The notes beneath the pieces are model-generated. The model was not told where the DNA came from, searched no databases, and saw only the letters and a program-made list of their open reading frames with translations. Both the position numbers and the translations under genes were made by a program. From contig NZ_CP108131.1 in the NCBI RefSeq assembly GCF_036203305.1, positions 1,488,001 to 1,552,000 on the forward strand: a stretch of 64,000 nucleotides of DNA, written 5' to 3'. The stretch is from Streptomyces sp. NBC_00190 (GTDB taxonomy: Bacteria > Actinomycetota > Actinomycetes > Streptomycetales > Streptomycetaceae). Positions within the stretch are counted from its first letter, which is position 1. Each line of letters starts with the position of its first letter. This document shows, piece after piece, positions 7,872 through 17,250 of this stretch.

Positions 7872-8426
7872 CTAACCGCGCGGCGCCGCGGCACCCCACG
7901 GCGTCTTGCGGATCGCGCGCCGGAGCCTGCGCGCGCGCAGGCCCGTGACCCGGTCCGCGTAGACCGTGCCCGCGAGGTGGTCGCACTCGTGCTGCAAGCA
8001 CCGCGCGAAGAATCCGGTGCCCTCGATCCGTACCGGCGCCCCGTCGGAGGTGACCCCTTCGACGACCGTGCGGTCGAAGCGCGCGGTACCCGCCTCCAGC
8101 CCGGGCAGCGAGAGGCAGCCCTCGGGACCGAGGAACTCGTCCCCGTCGGCCGCCACCAGGCGCGGGTTGACGATGTGCCCGACGTGCCGGACGTCCTCGT
8201 CGTCGGGGCAGTCGTAGACGAACACCCGCTGCCCGACCCCGATCTGGTTCGCGGCGAGGCCGACGCCCTCGGCGGCGTACATCGTCGCGAACATGTCCTC
8301 GATGAGCCGGTCGAGGACCGGACCGAATTCGGTGACCTCCGCGCAAGCGGAATGGAGCACCGGATCGCCCAGGAGGCTCATGGTGCGGACGAGGCCGGTG
8401 GTGCCGGGGATGGGGCGCTGTCGCAT
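7872..8426 (-). CDS. def: Peptide deformylase
   Basis: 184 aa. All three deformylase motifs are present: GVGLAANQ (54-61), EGCLS (102-106, metal ligand Cys104) and HECDH (146-150, metal ligands His146/His150 and catalytic Glu147). It removes the formyl group from the initiator methionine of nascent proteins. Streptomycetes usually carry several def paralogues, so this may be an accessory copy. There is no ribosome site; TAGGCT ends 7 nt before the ATG, suggesting a leaderless transcript. Divergent from murT. Confidence 0.95.
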   Translation of the reverse strand: MRQRPIPGTTGLVRTMSLLGDPVLHSACAEVTEFGPVLDRLIEDMFATMYAAEGVGLAANQIGVGQRVFVYDCPDDEDVRHVGHIVNPRLVAADGDEFLGPEGCLSLPGLEAGTARFDRTVVEGVTSDGAPVRIEGTGFFARCLQHECDHLAGTVYADRVTGLRARRLRRAIRKTPWGAAAPRG

Positions 8427-8433
8427 GGCCGTA

Positions 8434-8439
8434 AGCCTA
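8434..8439 (-). promoter_or_regulatory. -10 box of leaderless def transcript
   Basis: TAGGCT on the minus strand ends 7 nt before the def ATG; no Shine-Dalgarno. Confidence 0.45.
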
Positions 8440-8549
8440 CGACGGGCGAATATATGAGGAGATCTGCCGTGGCGGGGGGGCGCCGCGGTCAAGGCCCCGG
8501 CAGGTACTGGATAGGCTGGGGCCGACCGACGCAAGGAGGACAAGGGACG

Positions 8550-9788
8550 ATGGCAGGCAACACAGAGCCGCTTTCGCCGCGGGCCAAGCTGGCCGTGACG
8601 GCGGGCAAGGCCGCGGCGGCGGTGTCGCGGGCCGCGGGACGCGGAAGCGGATCGGTGATCGGTGGCAAGGTCGCACTCAAACTCGACCCCGATCTCCTCG
8701 GAGCGCTCGCGCAGCATCTCGACGTCGTCCTCGTCTCCGCGACGAACGGCAAGACCACGACGACCCGGCTGATCGCGGAGGCCCTGCGGGCCAGCGGTCC
8801 GGTCGTCTCCAACGCGCTGGGCGCGAACATGCCGGCAGGCATCACCTCGGCACTGGCGGGCGGCTCGGACGCCAAGTACGGCGTCATCGAGGTCGACGAG
8901 AAGTACCTGGCCGGGGTGGCCCGGGACGTCACCCCCAAGGTGATCGCCCTGCTGAACCTCTCCCGCGACCAGCTGGACCGCGCCGCCGAGACGCGCATGC
9001 TCGCGGAGAAGTGGCGCGAGGGCCTGTCGGGCTCCAAGGCGGTCATCGTCGCGAACTGCGACGACCCGCTGATCGTCTGGTCCGCCTCCTCCTCCCAGAA
9101 CGTGGTGTGGGTCGCGGCCGGCCAGGAGTGGAAGGACGACGCCTGGTCGTGCCCCTCCTGCGGCGGTGTCATGCAGCGCCCGGGCGACGACTGGTTCTGC
9201 GGCGAGTGCGGCTTCCGCCGCCCGGTGCCGACCTGGGTGCTCTCCGGCGACCACGTCCTGGACCCCCACGGCTCGGCCTGGCCGATCCACCTCCAGCTGC
9301 CGGGCCGCGCCAACAAGGCCAACGCCGCCACCTCGGCCGCCGTGGCCGCCGTCTTCGGCGTCCCGCCGCAGGTGGCGCTGGAGCGGATGTACCAGGTGCA
9401 GGCCGTCGCCGGCCGCTACGACGTCGTGAACTTCCAGGGCCGTGAGCTGCGGCTGCTGCTCGCGAAGAACCCGGCGGGCTGGCTCGAAACGTTTTCTCTG
9501 ATCGACCCGCCGCCCACCCCGGTGATCCTCTCGGTGAACGCGCGCGGCGCCGACGGCACCGACACCTCCTGGCTGTGGGACGTGGACTACCCGCGCCTGG
9601 CCGGCCACCCGATCTTCGTGATCGGTGACCGCAAGCTGGACCTCGCGGTCCGCCTCGAGGTCGCCGGCCTGGACTTCCGGGTGTGCGAGACCCTCGACGA
9701 GGCCGTGCAGCTCGCGCCGCCCGGACAGATCGAGCTGATCGCGAACTACACCGCCTTCCAGGACGTGCGCCGCCGCGTCGGCAACTAG
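8550..9788 (+). CDS. murT: MurT, lipid II isoglutaminyl synthase ligase subunit
   Basis: 412 aa. ATG at 8550 with AAGGAGGA upstream. Mur-ligase ATP site ATNGKTT (64-70), central domain with VIEVDEKYL and NLSRDQLDR, a four-Cys zinc ribbon inserted at CPSCGG (201, 204) and CGECG (217, 220), then a DUF1727-type C-terminal domain ending NYTAFQDVRRRVGN. With GatD it amidates the alpha-carboxyl of D-glutamate in lipid II to D-isoglutamine, using glutamine and ATP. gatD follows after 28 bp in the same operon. Confidence 0.95.
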   Translation: MAGNTEPLSPRAKLAVTAGKAAAAVSRAAGRGSGSVIGGKVALKLDPDLLGALAQHLDVVLVSATNGKTTTTRLIAEALRASGPVVSNALGANMPAGITSALAGGSDAKYGVIEVDEKYLAGVARDVTPKVIALLNLSRDQLDRAAETRMLAEKWREGLSGSKAVIVANCDDPLIVWSASSSQNVVWVAAGQEWKDDAWSCPSCGGVMQRPGDDWFCGECGFRRPVPTWVLSGDHVLDPHGSAWPIHLQLPGRANKANAATSAAVAAVFGVPPQVALERMYQVQAVAGRYDVVNFQGRELRLLLAKNPAGWLETFSLIDPPPTPVILSVNARGADGTDTSWLWDVDYPRLAGHPIFVIGDRKLDLAVRLEVAGLDFRVCETLDEAVQLAPPGQIELIANYTAFQDVRRRVGN

Positions 9789-9816
9789 CCCCGTCAGAAC
9801 CGCAGAGGACAAGAGC

Positions 9817-10545
9817 ATGAGCGACAACAGCCTGCGTCTGGTGTGGGTCTACCCGGACCTGCTCAGCACGTACGGAGACCAGGGCAACGCCCTCGTGGTG
9901 GAGCGCCGGGCGCGCCAGCGCGGCCTGGACGTCCAGCGCGTGGACGTGCGCAGCGACCAGCCGATCCCCACTTCGGGCGACATCTACCTGATCGGCGGCG
10001 GTGAGGACCGGCCGCAGCGGCTGGCGGCCGAGCGCCTGCTGCGCGACGGCGGTCTGGAGCGGGCCGTCTCCAACGGGGCGATCGTCTTCTCCGTCTGCGC
10101 CGGGTACCAGATCCTCGGCAAGGAGTTCGTCAACGACATGGGCCAGCGCCAGGAGGGCCTGGGCCTGCTGGACGTCGTCACCGTGCGCGGTGAGGGCGAG
10201 CGGTGCGTCGGCGACGTCCTCGCCGACATCGACCCGCGCCTGGGCCTGCCGCAGCTGACGGGCTTCGAGAACCACCAGGGCGTCACCCACCTCGGCCCGA
10301 CGGCGCGGCCGTTCGCCCGGGTGAGCATGGGCCGGGGCAACGGCACCGGCGACGGCACCGAAGGCGCCTACAACGACACCGTGTTCGGCACCTACATGCA
10401 CGGCCCCGTGATGGCCCGCAACCCGCAGATCGCGGACCTGCTGCTGAAGCTGGCCCTCGACGTCAACGCGCTGCCGGCCATAGACGACCGGTGGTACGAG
10501 GCGCTGCGAGCCGAGCGCATCGCTGCGGCGACGCAGCCCGCGTAG
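9817..10545 (+). CDS. gatD: GatD, glutamine amidotransferase subunit of lipid II isoglutaminyl synthase
   Basis: 242 aa, class I (triad) glutaminase related to CobB/CobQ. Nucleophile Cys94 in FSVCAGYQILG and catalytic His195 in GTYMHGP. It releases ammonia from glutamine and passes it to MurT. ATG at 9817 after cagaggac; co-transcribed with murT. A strong hairpin follows at 10566. Confidence 0.95.
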   Translation: MSDNSLRLVWVYPDLLSTYGDQGNALVVERRARQRGLDVQRVDVRSDQPIPTSGDIYLIGGGEDRPQRLAAERLLRDGGLERAVSNGAIVFSVCAGYQILGKEFVNDMGQRQEGLGLLDVVTVRGEGERCVGDVLADIDPRLGLPQLTGFENHQGVTHLGPTARPFARVSMGRGNGTGDGTEGAYNDTVFGTYMHGPVMARNPQIADLLLKLALDVNALPAIDDRWYEALRAERIAAATQPA

Positions 10546-10565
10546 GCGGCACGACACCAGACTTT

Positions 10566-10597
10566 CGGCCCGGATTCCCCTGGTGGGAACCGGGCCG
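10566..10597. terminator. Hairpin terminator after gatD
   Basis: CGGCCCGG / CCGGGCCG outer stem, one bulged A, then TTCCC / GGGAA inner stem around a 5-nt loop. No U tract, as usual in streptomycetes. Confidence 0.7.
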
Positions 10598-10735
10598 ACG
10601 TGCGTTCGCACCACGTTCGGGACCAGCATGTGGAGGATGGTTCAGCGACCCTCGTTCCGCTTGTAGGGTGACGTGTAGTTCCAACCGGACGACGTGGTCC
10701 GGTCGTCGGCCCACGTTGCAAAGGTCTTTCCTGCC

Positions 10736-11761
10736 ATGCGCATAGGTGTGCTCACTTCCGGTGGCGACTGCCCCGGCCTCAATGCCGTCATCCGCTCCGT
10801 CGTGCACCGCGCCGTCGTCGACCACGGCGACGAGGTGATCGGCTTCCACGACGGCTGGAAGGGCCTCCTGGAGGCGGATTACCGCAAGCTCGACCTCGAC
10901 GCCGTCGGCGGCATCCTCGCCCGCGGCGGCACCATCCTCGGCTCCTCCCGGGTCCAGCCCGCGCATCTGCGTGACGGCGTGGAGCGCGCCCGCGGCCACG
11001 TCGCGGACCTCGGTCTCGACGCGATCATCCCGATCGGCGGCGAGGGCACCCTGAAGGCGGCGAACCTGCTCTCGCAGGCCGGTCTGCCGATCGTCGGTGT
11101 CCCCAAGACCATCGACAACGACATCGCGTCCACCGACGTCACCTTCGGCTTCGACACCGCCGTCGGCGTCGCCACGGAGGCGCTGGACCGGCTCAAGACC
11201 ACCGCCGAGTCCCACCAGCGCGTGATGGTCGTGGAGGTCATGGGCCGCCACACCGGGTGGATCGCCCTGCACTCGGGCATGGCGGCCGGCGCGCACGCGA
11301 TCGTCGTGCCGGAGCGCCCCTTCGACATCGACGAGCTGACGGCGATCGTCGGCGAGCGCTTCTCCGCGGGCAAGCGGTTCGCGATCGTCGTGGTCGCCGA
11401 GGGCGCCAAGCCCCGCCCCGGCTCGATGAACTTCGAGCAGGGCGGAACCGACATCTACGGACACGAGCGGTTCGCCGGCATCGGCAACACGCTCGCCGTG
11501 GAACTGGAACAGCGCCTGGGCAAGGAGGCCCGGCCGGTGATCCTGGGCCACGTGCAGCGCGGCGGCACACCCACCGCGTACGACCGGGTCCTCGCGACCC
11601 GCTTCGGCTGGCACGCCGTGGAGGCCGCCCACCGCGGCGAGTTCGGCATGCTCACGGCGCTGCGCGGCACGGACATCGTGATGGTCCCGCTCGCCGAGGC
11701 GACCTCGACCCTCAAGACCGTCCCGGCCGAGCGCTACGACGAGGCTCAGACGGTTCTGTGA
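10736..11761 (+). CDS. pfkA: ATP-dependent 6-phosphofructokinase
   Basis: 341 aa. Start MRIGVLTSGGDCPGLNAVIR. GGEGT at 101-105 gives Gly104, a mark of ATP use, while PKTIDND puts Lys at 124, the residue typical of pyrophosphate enzymes; this G104/K124 mix is the known actinomycete group III ATP-PFK. Substrate motifs MGRHTGWIA and HVQRGGTPTAYDR are intact. It phosphorylates fructose 6-phosphate in glycolysis. Ribosome site is weak (AAGG). S. coelicolor has three PFK paralogues; position suggests the pfkA3 orthologue (inference). Confidence 0.95.
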   Translation: MRIGVLTSGGDCPGLNAVIRSVVHRAVVDHGDEVIGFHDGWKGLLEADYRKLDLDAVGGILARGGTILGSSRVQPAHLRDGVERARGHVADLGLDAIIPIGGEGTLKAANLLSQAGLPIVGVPKTIDNDIASTDVTFGFDTAVGVATEALDRLKTTAESHQRVMVVEVMGRHTGWIALHSGMAAGAHAIVVPERPFDIDELTAIVGERFSAGKRFAIVVVAEGAKPRPGSMNFEQGGTDIYGHERFAGIGNTLAVELEQRLGKEARPVILGHVQRGGTPTAYDRVLATRFGWHAVEAAHRGEFGMLTALRGTDIVMVPLAEATSTLKTVPAERYDEAQTVL

Positions 11762-11776
11762 CCGTATGCCCGTTAG

Positions 11777-11812
11777 TGCCGCCCCCGCGCGCAGGAGCGA
11801 CCGGGGGCGGCA
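11777..11812. terminator. Hairpin terminator after pfkA
   Basis: TGCCGCCCCCG / CGGGGGCGGCA, an 11-bp perfect stem with a 14-nt loop, starting 15 bp after the pfkA stop codon. Confidence 0.75.
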
Positions 11813-11850
11813 TTACTGTGGTGCAGCGCCACAGTCAAGGGAGTGAACAG

Positions 11851-12807
11851 ATGGACCACAGCGGGCACGGCATGGACATGAACATGGACCTGCCGCCGTT
11901 CACTCTCGGGCGCGGGCTGGAGTTCTCCTTCGACGCCTTCTTCCTCTTCGGCTCCCTGCTGGGGCTCGCCCTGTACGGGTGGGGCGTGCTGCGGCTGCGA
12001 GCACGCGGGGACGCCTGGCCGCTGGGCCGGACCATCGCCTTCACGTCGGGTGTGCTGACCGTGGCCTTGGTGATGTGCACCAAGCTGAACGACTACGGCA
12101 TGGTCATGTTCAGCGTGCACATGGTCCAGCACATGGTGATCAGCATGGTCACGCCGATCCTGCTGCTCCTCGGCGCCCCGGTGACCCTGGCACTGCGCGC
12201 GTTGCCGCCCGCCGCGCGCGGCCACAAGGGGCCGCGCGAGCTCCTGCTGATGCTGCTGCACAGCCGCTACATGCGGATCATCACCCACCCGGCCTTCACG
12301 ATCCCCATGTTCATCGCCAGCCTCTACGGCCTGTACTTCACCCCGCTCTTCGACTTCCTGATGGAGTCCCAGGCCGGGCACATCGCGATGATGGTGCACT
12401 TCCTCGCCGTCGGCCTGATCTTCTTCTGGCCGATCATGGGCGTGGACCCGGGCCCGCACCGCCCCGGCTACGTGATGCGGATGCTGGAGCTCTTCGCCGG
12501 CATGCCCTTCCACGCCTTCTTCGGCATCGCCCTGATGATGGCCAGCCAGCCGATGATCAAGACGTACGAGAACCCGCCGTCCTCCCTCGGCGTCGACGCG
12601 CTGCTCGACCAGCAGTGGGGCGGCGGCATCGCCTGGGCCTTCAGCGAGATCCCGTCGGTGCTGGTGCTGATCGCCCTGGTCTACCAGTGGTACCACTCCG
12701 AGCAGCGGGCGGCGAAGCGCTCCGACCGGGCCGAGGACCGCAACGGCGACCAGGAGCTGGCGGCGTACAACGCGTATCTCGCCTCCCTCCGAGCGCGTGG
12801 CCAGTAG
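11851..12807 (+). CDS. ctaG: CtaG-type cytochrome c oxidase assembly membrane protein
   Basis: 318 aa; ATG with AAGGGAG upstream. The N-terminus is Met/His-rich (MDHSGHGMDMNMDLPP), a plausible copper-binding head. About seven membrane helices follow, with conserved FSVHMVQHMVISMVTP, MVHFLAVGLIFFWPIMGVDP and the loop ending WYHSEQRAAKRSDRAEDRN. This matches the caa3-type CtaG family, implicated in copper delivery to terminal oxidases. Different in fold from Cox11-type CtaG, so the symbol refers to the Bacillus-like family. Confidence 0.88.
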   Translation: MDHSGHGMDMNMDLPPFTLGRGLEFSFDAFFLFGSLLGLALYGWGVLRLRARGDAWPLGRTIAFTSGVLTVALVMCTKLNDYGMVMFSVHMVQHMVISMVTPILLLLGAPVTLALRALPPAARGHKGPRELLLMLLHSRYMRIITHPAFTIPMFIASLYGLYFTPLFDFLMESQAGHIAMMVHFLAVGLIFFWPIMGVDPGPHRPGYVMRMLELFAGMPFHAFFGIALMMASQPMIKTYENPPSSLGVDALLDQQWGGGIAWAFSEIPSVLVLIALVYQWYHSEQRAAKRSDRAEDRNGDQELAAYNAYLASLRARGQ

Positions 12808-12839
12808 CGGAGTACCGCCTTCGCGCGTCACCATGGGGC

Positions 12840-12998
12840 ATGACCGGATCCGTTAAGGCGATGGCCGTGATGACCTTCGCCGCCCTGGTGGCCGTCGCCA
12901 CGTATTCCGTGGTCCTCGGCAGCAACGGCTGGCTGTGGTTCGGCTGGGTCGTGCTGGGACTGCTGACCGCCGGGATGGCCGCCTCCCGCAGCTCTTGA
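12840..12998 (+). CDS. Small two-helix membrane protein, 52 aa
   Basis: ATG at 12840, 32 bp after ctaG. Two hydrophobic segments (MTFAALVAVATYSVVLG and LWFGWVVLGLLTAGMAA) with a single-residue-scale turn SNGW. No ribosome site is visible, and an out-of-frame ATG lies at 12833, so the start is uncertain. It may be made by read-through from ctaG. Unknown function. Confidence 0.55.
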   Translation: MTGSVKAMAVMTFAALVAVATYSVVLGSNGWLWFGWVVLGLLTAGMAASRSS

Positions 12999-13012
12999 CC
13001 GAGGCCCTGTTC

Positions 13013-13064
13013 GATCAAGACGGTATGCGATCAAGACAGTGTGCGATCAAGGCCGTCCTCGATC
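13013..13064. repeat. 16-bp-period iterons (3 copies plus a partial)
   Basis: GATCAAG(A/G)C begins at 13013, 13029 and 13045, exactly 16 bp apart, and GATC recurs at 13061. The unit is about GATCAAGACNGTNTGC. The array lies in the gap before the acyltransferase gene. Confidence 0.8.
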
Positions 13065-13129
13065 TGCCGGACCCGCCCTGACTGTCCGTACGATGACCGT
13101 GACAACGGGACATCGACGGGAGCGGCCTG

Positions 13130-13840
13130 GTGTTCTACCACTTGCTCAAGCACGTACTGCTCGGTCCGCTGCTCAGGCTGCTGTTCAGGCCGCGGATCGA
13201 AGGCCTGGAGAACATCCCGGCGGAGGGGGCCGCGATCATCGCGGGCAACCATCTGTCCTTCTCGGACCATTTCCTGATGCCCGCGATCCTCAAGCGGCGG
13301 ATCACCTTCCTCGCGAAGGCCGAGTACTTCACCGGCCCCGGGCTCAAGGGGCGGCTCACCGCCGCGTTCTTCCGCAGCGCCGGGCAGATCCCCGTGGACC
13401 GCTCCGGGAAGGACGCGGGGCGGGCGGCCCTGCGCGAGGGGCTCGGGGTGCTCGCCAAGGACGAGCTGCTGGGCATCTACCCGGAGGGCACGCGCTCGCA
13501 CGACGGGCGGCTGTACAAGGGCAAGGTGGGCGTGGCCGCGATGGCCCTGGGGGCCGGGGTGCCCGTCGTACCGTGCGCGATGGTCGGCACGTTCGAGATC
13601 CAGCCGCCCGGGCAGAAGATCCCGAAGATCCGGCGGGTGACGATCCGCTTCGGCGAGCCGATGGACTTCTCCCGGTACGCGGGGCTGGAGGGCGAGCGCG
13701 CCGTCCTGCGGGCCGTCACCGACGAGATCATGTACGCGATCCTCGGACTGTCCGGCCAGGAGTACGTCGACCGGTACGCGGCCGAGGTCAAGGCCGAGGA
13801 AGAGGAGGAACGGAAGAAGGCCCGGCGCAGGTCGCGCTGA
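13130..13840 (+). CDS. 1-acyl-sn-glycerol-3-phosphate acyltransferase (PlsC family)
   Basis: 236 aa from GTG with GGGAG upstream. PlsC motifs: NHLSFSDH (the HX4D catalytic pair), a central substrate stretch around GQIPVDRSGKD, YPEGTRSHDGRLYKGKVG (glycerol-phosphate site) and VPVVPCAMVGT. The N-terminus is a short amphipathic/hydrophobic helix that would anchor it to the membrane. The C-terminal tail is highly charged (EEEEERKKARRRSR). It would acylate lysophosphatidic acid to phosphatidic acid; some relatives acylate other lipids. Confidence 0.88.
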   Translation: MFYHLLKHVLLGPLLRLLFRPRIEGLENIPAEGAAIIAGNHLSFSDHFLMPAILKRRITFLAKAEYFTGPGLKGRLTAAFFRSAGQIPVDRSGKDAGRAALREGLGVLAKDELLGIYPEGTRSHDGRLYKGKVGVAAMALGAGVPVVPCAMVGTFEIQPPGQKIPKIRRVTIRFGEPMDFSRYAGLEGERAVLRAVTDEIMYAILGLSGQEYVDRYAAEVKAEEEEERKKARRRSR

Positions 13841-13881
13841 GCCTTCTCCCGTGATGTTTCCCGGGTCCTGACGGACCGGTC

Positions 13882-15546
13882 CTAGCGGACGGCCGGGAGC
13901 TCCTCGCGCGCCGGGTAGTCGGCACCCGCGCCGTGGTCGAGGGACTTCGCGGCGACCGGGGCGGGGGCGACCGGAGTGGCGTGCCGGGCGCACTTCACGT
14001 CCTTGGCGTCGACCTTGCCGGTCAGCAGGTAGGTGTCGACCCGCGTGTTGATGCAGGGGTTCACCAGGCTGGTGACGCCGTGCGAGCCGGCGTTCTGCTC
14101 GGTGATGAGACGCGAACCGGCCAGGCGGCGGTGCAGCTCGACCGCGCCGTCGTACGGCGTGGCCGCGTCACGCTCGGACTGGACGATCAGCACCGGCGCC
14201 AGACCGCGCTTGGCACCGACCTCGATCGGGCTGCTCTGCTTCGACTTCCAGGTCGCGCAGGGCAGGTTCATCCACGCGTTGGACCAGGTCAGGAACGGGT
14301 ACTTCTGGTGCAGCTTGGAGTTGTCCCGGTCCCACTTGGCCCAGCTGGTCGGCCACTTGGCGTCGGCGCACTCGACCGCGGTGTAGACGGCGTTGCCGTT
14401 CTCGGACGCCGCGTTGCCCTTGGTGTCCGACATGTCCGGGGCGATGGCGTCGACGAGCGCCTTCTCGTCACCGGCCGCCCAGGCGGCGAAGGTCTGGGCG
14501 ACGGGCACCCACGAGGAGTCGTAGTACGGAGCGCCCTGGAAGAAGCCGATGAGCTCGGCCGGGCCGACGACCCCGCCGATCGGGTTGGCCTTGGCCTTGG
14601 CGCGCAGCTCCTGGTACTTGGCCTCGACCTTGGCGCGGGAGTCGCCGAGGTGGAAGACCGCGTCGTTCTTGGCGACCCAGTCCTGCCAGTCGTTCCAGCG
14701 GGTCTGGAAGGCGACGTCCTGGCCGAGGTTGGCCTCGTACCAGATGTTGTCCTGCTCCGGGTTGACCACGCTGTCGACGATCATGCGGCGCACGTGCGTC
14801 GGGAAGAGGGTCGCGTAGACCCCGCCGATGTAGGTGCCGTAGGAGACGCCGAGGAAGTTCAGCTTCTGCTCGCCGAGGGCGGCGCGGATGACGTCGAGGT
14901 CACGCGCGGTGTTCGGCGTGGTCATGTGCGGCAGCATCTCGCCGCTGCGCTCCTTGCAGCCGTCCGCGTACTCCGCGGCGAGCTTGCGCTGGGCGCGCTT
15001 GTCGGCCTCGCTGTCCGGGACCGGGTCGGCCTTGGGCGCCTTGACGAACTCCTGCGGGTCGATGCAGGAGATGGGCGCGGAGTGGCCGACGCCGCGGGGG
15101 TCGAAGCCCACGAAGTCGTACGCCTTGGAGGCGTTGACCCACAGCGGGCTCTTGGTGGTGACCCGGCGCGGGAAGCGCATGCCGGAGCCGCCGGGGCCGC
15201 CGGGGTTGTAGACGAGCGCGCCCTGGCGCTCCTCCTTGGTGCCCGTGCTGCCGATGCGGTCGACGGCGAGCTCGATGGTCTTGCCGAACGGCTTGGTGTA
15301 GTCGAGCGGGACCTTCACCCATCCGCACTGGATGGGCTTTTCGAAGCCCCAGTCCGCGGGGCAGTCCTTCCACTCGATCCCGGTGCGGGCGGCGCGGGCG
15401 GCGGCGATCTGGACGCCCACCGCCTCCGCGGCCCCGTTGTCACGGCCGGCCGAGGCCGCCGAGGCGGACGGCGCGAGCATCAGGCCCGCCGCCAGCGTGC
15501 CGGTGATCAGTGTGGCGGCGCTCCCCAGCGCCGCGTTGCGTATCAC
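13882..15546 (-). CDS. Secreted alpha/beta-hydrolase, tripeptidyl aminopeptidase-like
   Basis: 554 aa, GTG start with a GGGGG ribosome site. Signal peptide with cut near SASA|ASAG (about residue 30). Fold features: NPGGPGGSG oxyanion strand (114-122), nucleophile Ser235 in GVSYG, and near the C-terminus SERDAATP (Asp) and AGSHGV (His). This is the SlpD/SlpE/TAP-like proteinase family (C-terminal TAP-like domain), which removes tripeptides from secreted pro-proteins or digests mycelial protein. A Pro/Ala tail follows (TPVAPAPVAAKS). Stands alone, facing the acyltransferase. Confidence 0.9.
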   Translation of the reverse strand: MIRNAALGSAATLITGTLAAGLMLAPSASAASAGRDNGAAEAVGVQIAAARAARTGIEWKDCPADWGFEKPIQCGWVKVPLDYTKPFGKTIELAVDRIGSTGTKEERQGALVYNPGGPGGSGMRFPRRVTTKSPLWVNASKAYDFVGFDPRGVGHSAPISCIDPQEFVKAPKADPVPDSEADKRAQRKLAAEYADGCKERSGEMLPHMTTPNTARDLDVIRAALGEQKLNFLGVSYGTYIGGVYATLFPTHVRRMIVDSVVNPEQDNIWYEANLGQDVAFQTRWNDWQDWVAKNDAVFHLGDSRAKVEAKYQELRAKAKANPIGGVVGPAELIGFFQGAPYYDSSWVPVAQTFAAWAAGDEKALVDAIAPDMSDTKGNAASENGNAVYTAVECADAKWPTSWAKWDRDNSKLHQKYPFLTWSNAWMNLPCATWKSKQSSPIEVGAKRGLAPVLIVQSERDAATPYDGAVELHRRLAGSRLITEQNAGSHGVTSLVNPCINTRVDTYLLTGKVDAKDVKCARHATPVAPAPVAAKSLDHGAGADYPAREELPAVR

Positions 15547-15729
15547 GTGGTTGTTCCCCCTGCGTCAGTCGCCGCCGTGGGCGGCCGGATTGGTCGGTCT
15601 TCGGTCGTCGGCGTGCAGGGGGATCCTTGCGCCTTACCGTCACCCGGCAACAGAGCAGGGTCCACTTCTTTGCCAACCCGATAACCGGAGACGTGAGTAC
15701 CGCTGAGCGGTGTCTGTTTCGTCCCGGAA

Positions 15730-16527
15730 CTACCCCTGCGGCGACGGGCCGTAGGTGCGTTCGGCCACGTCCAGCAGCTCCCGCAGCCGCAGGGCGTCCG
15801 GGGCCATGGCCGTCACGAGGACGGCCGGGCCGGCCAGCGGCGTGGCCACGGCGAACTCCCCCAGCACCGCCGCCGGGGGCGGGGCCTGGGCGAAGGCGGG
15901 GTCGACGACCAGGAGTTGGCCGAGCGCCCGGTGCCCGGCGAGTCCGGCCGGGCCGTCCCAGCCACCGGGCGCGCCGGGGCCGCAGGCGAGCTCCTGGTCC
16001 AGGAGCGGCCGCCCGCCGCGGGTGGCGGTGAGCCGGCTGCGCAGCAGGCCCGGGTCCTCCCCCCAGCGTCCGAGGACCTGTTCCTCGCGCAGCACCAGGT
16101 GCGCGGTCGGCGCCAGTTGGACCCGCGTCCGCACCCGCAGGTCGCTGCCGCGCACGGAGACCAGCGGCTCCGGCAGCCACCGCACCGACGCGCCGTCCTC
16201 CAGGGTCAGGTGTACGTCGTACCGTGCGGGCTCGCCGCCCCGGCCGGGCAGCGCGAGGGTCGCCGCCGCCGAGGCGAGGGCGAGGTGCGCTCCGGGTCCG
16301 GCGGCGGCCTCGACGGTGAGGTGGTCCCCGCCCAGCGGGGCGCTCATGGCGCCGACCAGCATGACCCCGGCCTCGGTGGCGGTCCCCCGGGTGCGGCGCA
16401 GGGCGAGCGGCCCTTCCCCGGCGAGCAGCGGCAGCGCGGTCCCGCCCCGCCCGTCGGCGACGGCGCGGATGCGGGCGGTGGCCCGCAGGCCCGCCGGGGG
16501 CAGGGTGACGGGAGGCGCGCCGGTCAC
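15730..16527 (-). CDS. ureD: Urease accessory protein UreD
   Basis: 265 aa. GTG start overlaps the ureG stop by 4 nt (GTGA). UreD scaffold, with UreF and UreG, binds apo-urease and guides nickel. Recognisable as the last gene of ureABCFGD; beta-rich pattern with [34 protein letters not shown] and [20 protein letters not shown]. Sequence is poorly conserved in this family, so context carries weight. Confidence 0.85.
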   Translation of the reverse strand: MTGAPPVTLPPAGLRATARIRAVADGRGGTALPLLAGEGPLALRRTRGTATEAGVMLVGAMSAPLGGDHLTVEAAAGPGAHLALASAAATLALPGRGGEPARYDVHLTLEDGASVRWLPEPLVSVRGSDLRVRTRVQLAPTAHLVLREEQVLGRWGEDPGLLRSRLTATRGGRPLLDQELACGPGAPGGWDGPAGLAGHRALGQLLVVDPAFAQAPPPAAVLGEFAVATPLAGPAVLVTAMAPDALRLRELLDVAERTYGPSPQG

Positions 16528-17219
16528 CGTACGGCCCAGGCGGCGATCCGCTCGCGCACCCAGGCGGCCACCGGGGCCACGCCCTCGGGGCTGCGCAGCG
16601 ACTGGAAGGCGACGGGCAGTTCACCGCGCTGCTCGGCGGCGTCGCGGGCCATCCGGCCGAGGTCGGAGCCGACGTGGGGGGCGAGGTCGGTCTTGTTGAC
16701 GACGAGGAGGTCGGCGGTGGTGACGCCGGGGCCGCCCTTGCGCGGGATGTCGTCCCCGCCGGCCACGTCGATGACGAAGATCTGGGCGTCGACGAGACCC
16801 CGGGAGAAGGTGGCGGTCAGGTTGTCCCCGCCCGACTCGACGAGGATCAGGTCGAGCGGGCCGCTCTGCCGGAAGGCGTCCTCCAGTTCCTCGACGGCCT
16901 CCAGGTTGGCGGAGATGTCGTCGCGGATGGCGGTGTGCGGACAGGCCCCGGTCTCGACGGCGGCGATCCGCTCGGGGGGCAGGACGGCCTCGCGGAGCAG
17001 GAACTCGGCGTCCTCACGCGTGTAGATGTCGTTGGTCACGACGGCCATGGACAGTTCGGCGCGCAGGGCGCGGCACAGGGCGGCGACGGTGGCGGTCTTG
17101 CCGGAGCCGACGGGTCCGCCGAGTCCGATGCGCAGGGCGCGCCGGGTGCCGTCGGGGCGGACCGGTTCGGCGCTGTGGGTGTGGCGGTGCGGGTAGGTGA
17201 CACCGTGGTCGAGGTGCAT
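16524..17219 (-). CDS. ureG: Urease accessory GTPase UreG
   Basis: 231 aa. ATG at 17219 with GGAG upstream. His-rich head ([16 protein letters not shown]), P-loop GGPVGSGKT (34-42), nickel-binding CPH (93-95) in [25 protein letters not shown], and GTPase [13 protein letters not shown] hydrolysis drives nickel loading into urease. No ureE is present; the His-rich UreG head may partly replace it (inference). Confidence 0.95.
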   Translation of the reverse strand: MHLDHGVTYPHRHTHSAEPVRPDGTRRALRIGLGGPVGSGKTATVAALCRALRAELSMAVVTNDIYTREDAEFLLREAVLPPERIAAVETGACPHTAIRDDISANLEAVEELEDAFRQSGPLDLILVESGGDNLTATFSRGLVDAQIFVIDVAGGDDIPRKGGPGVTTADLLVVNKTDLAPHVGSDLGRMARDAAEQRGELPVAFQSLRSPEGVAPVAAWVRERIAAWAVR

Positions 17220-17250
17220 GGGGTTCTCCTTGGGGGCTTGGTGGCCGGCC

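Noticed and set aside
7872..9827. Minus-strand frame joining the deformylase to a long N-terminal extension across murT
   Set aside because: The extension is antisense to murT; deformylase is complete from the ATG at 8426.
13013..13064. Could the 16-bp iterons be a CRISPR array?
   Set aside because: Units are too short, there are no unique spacers of 30 bp or more, and no cas genes are near.
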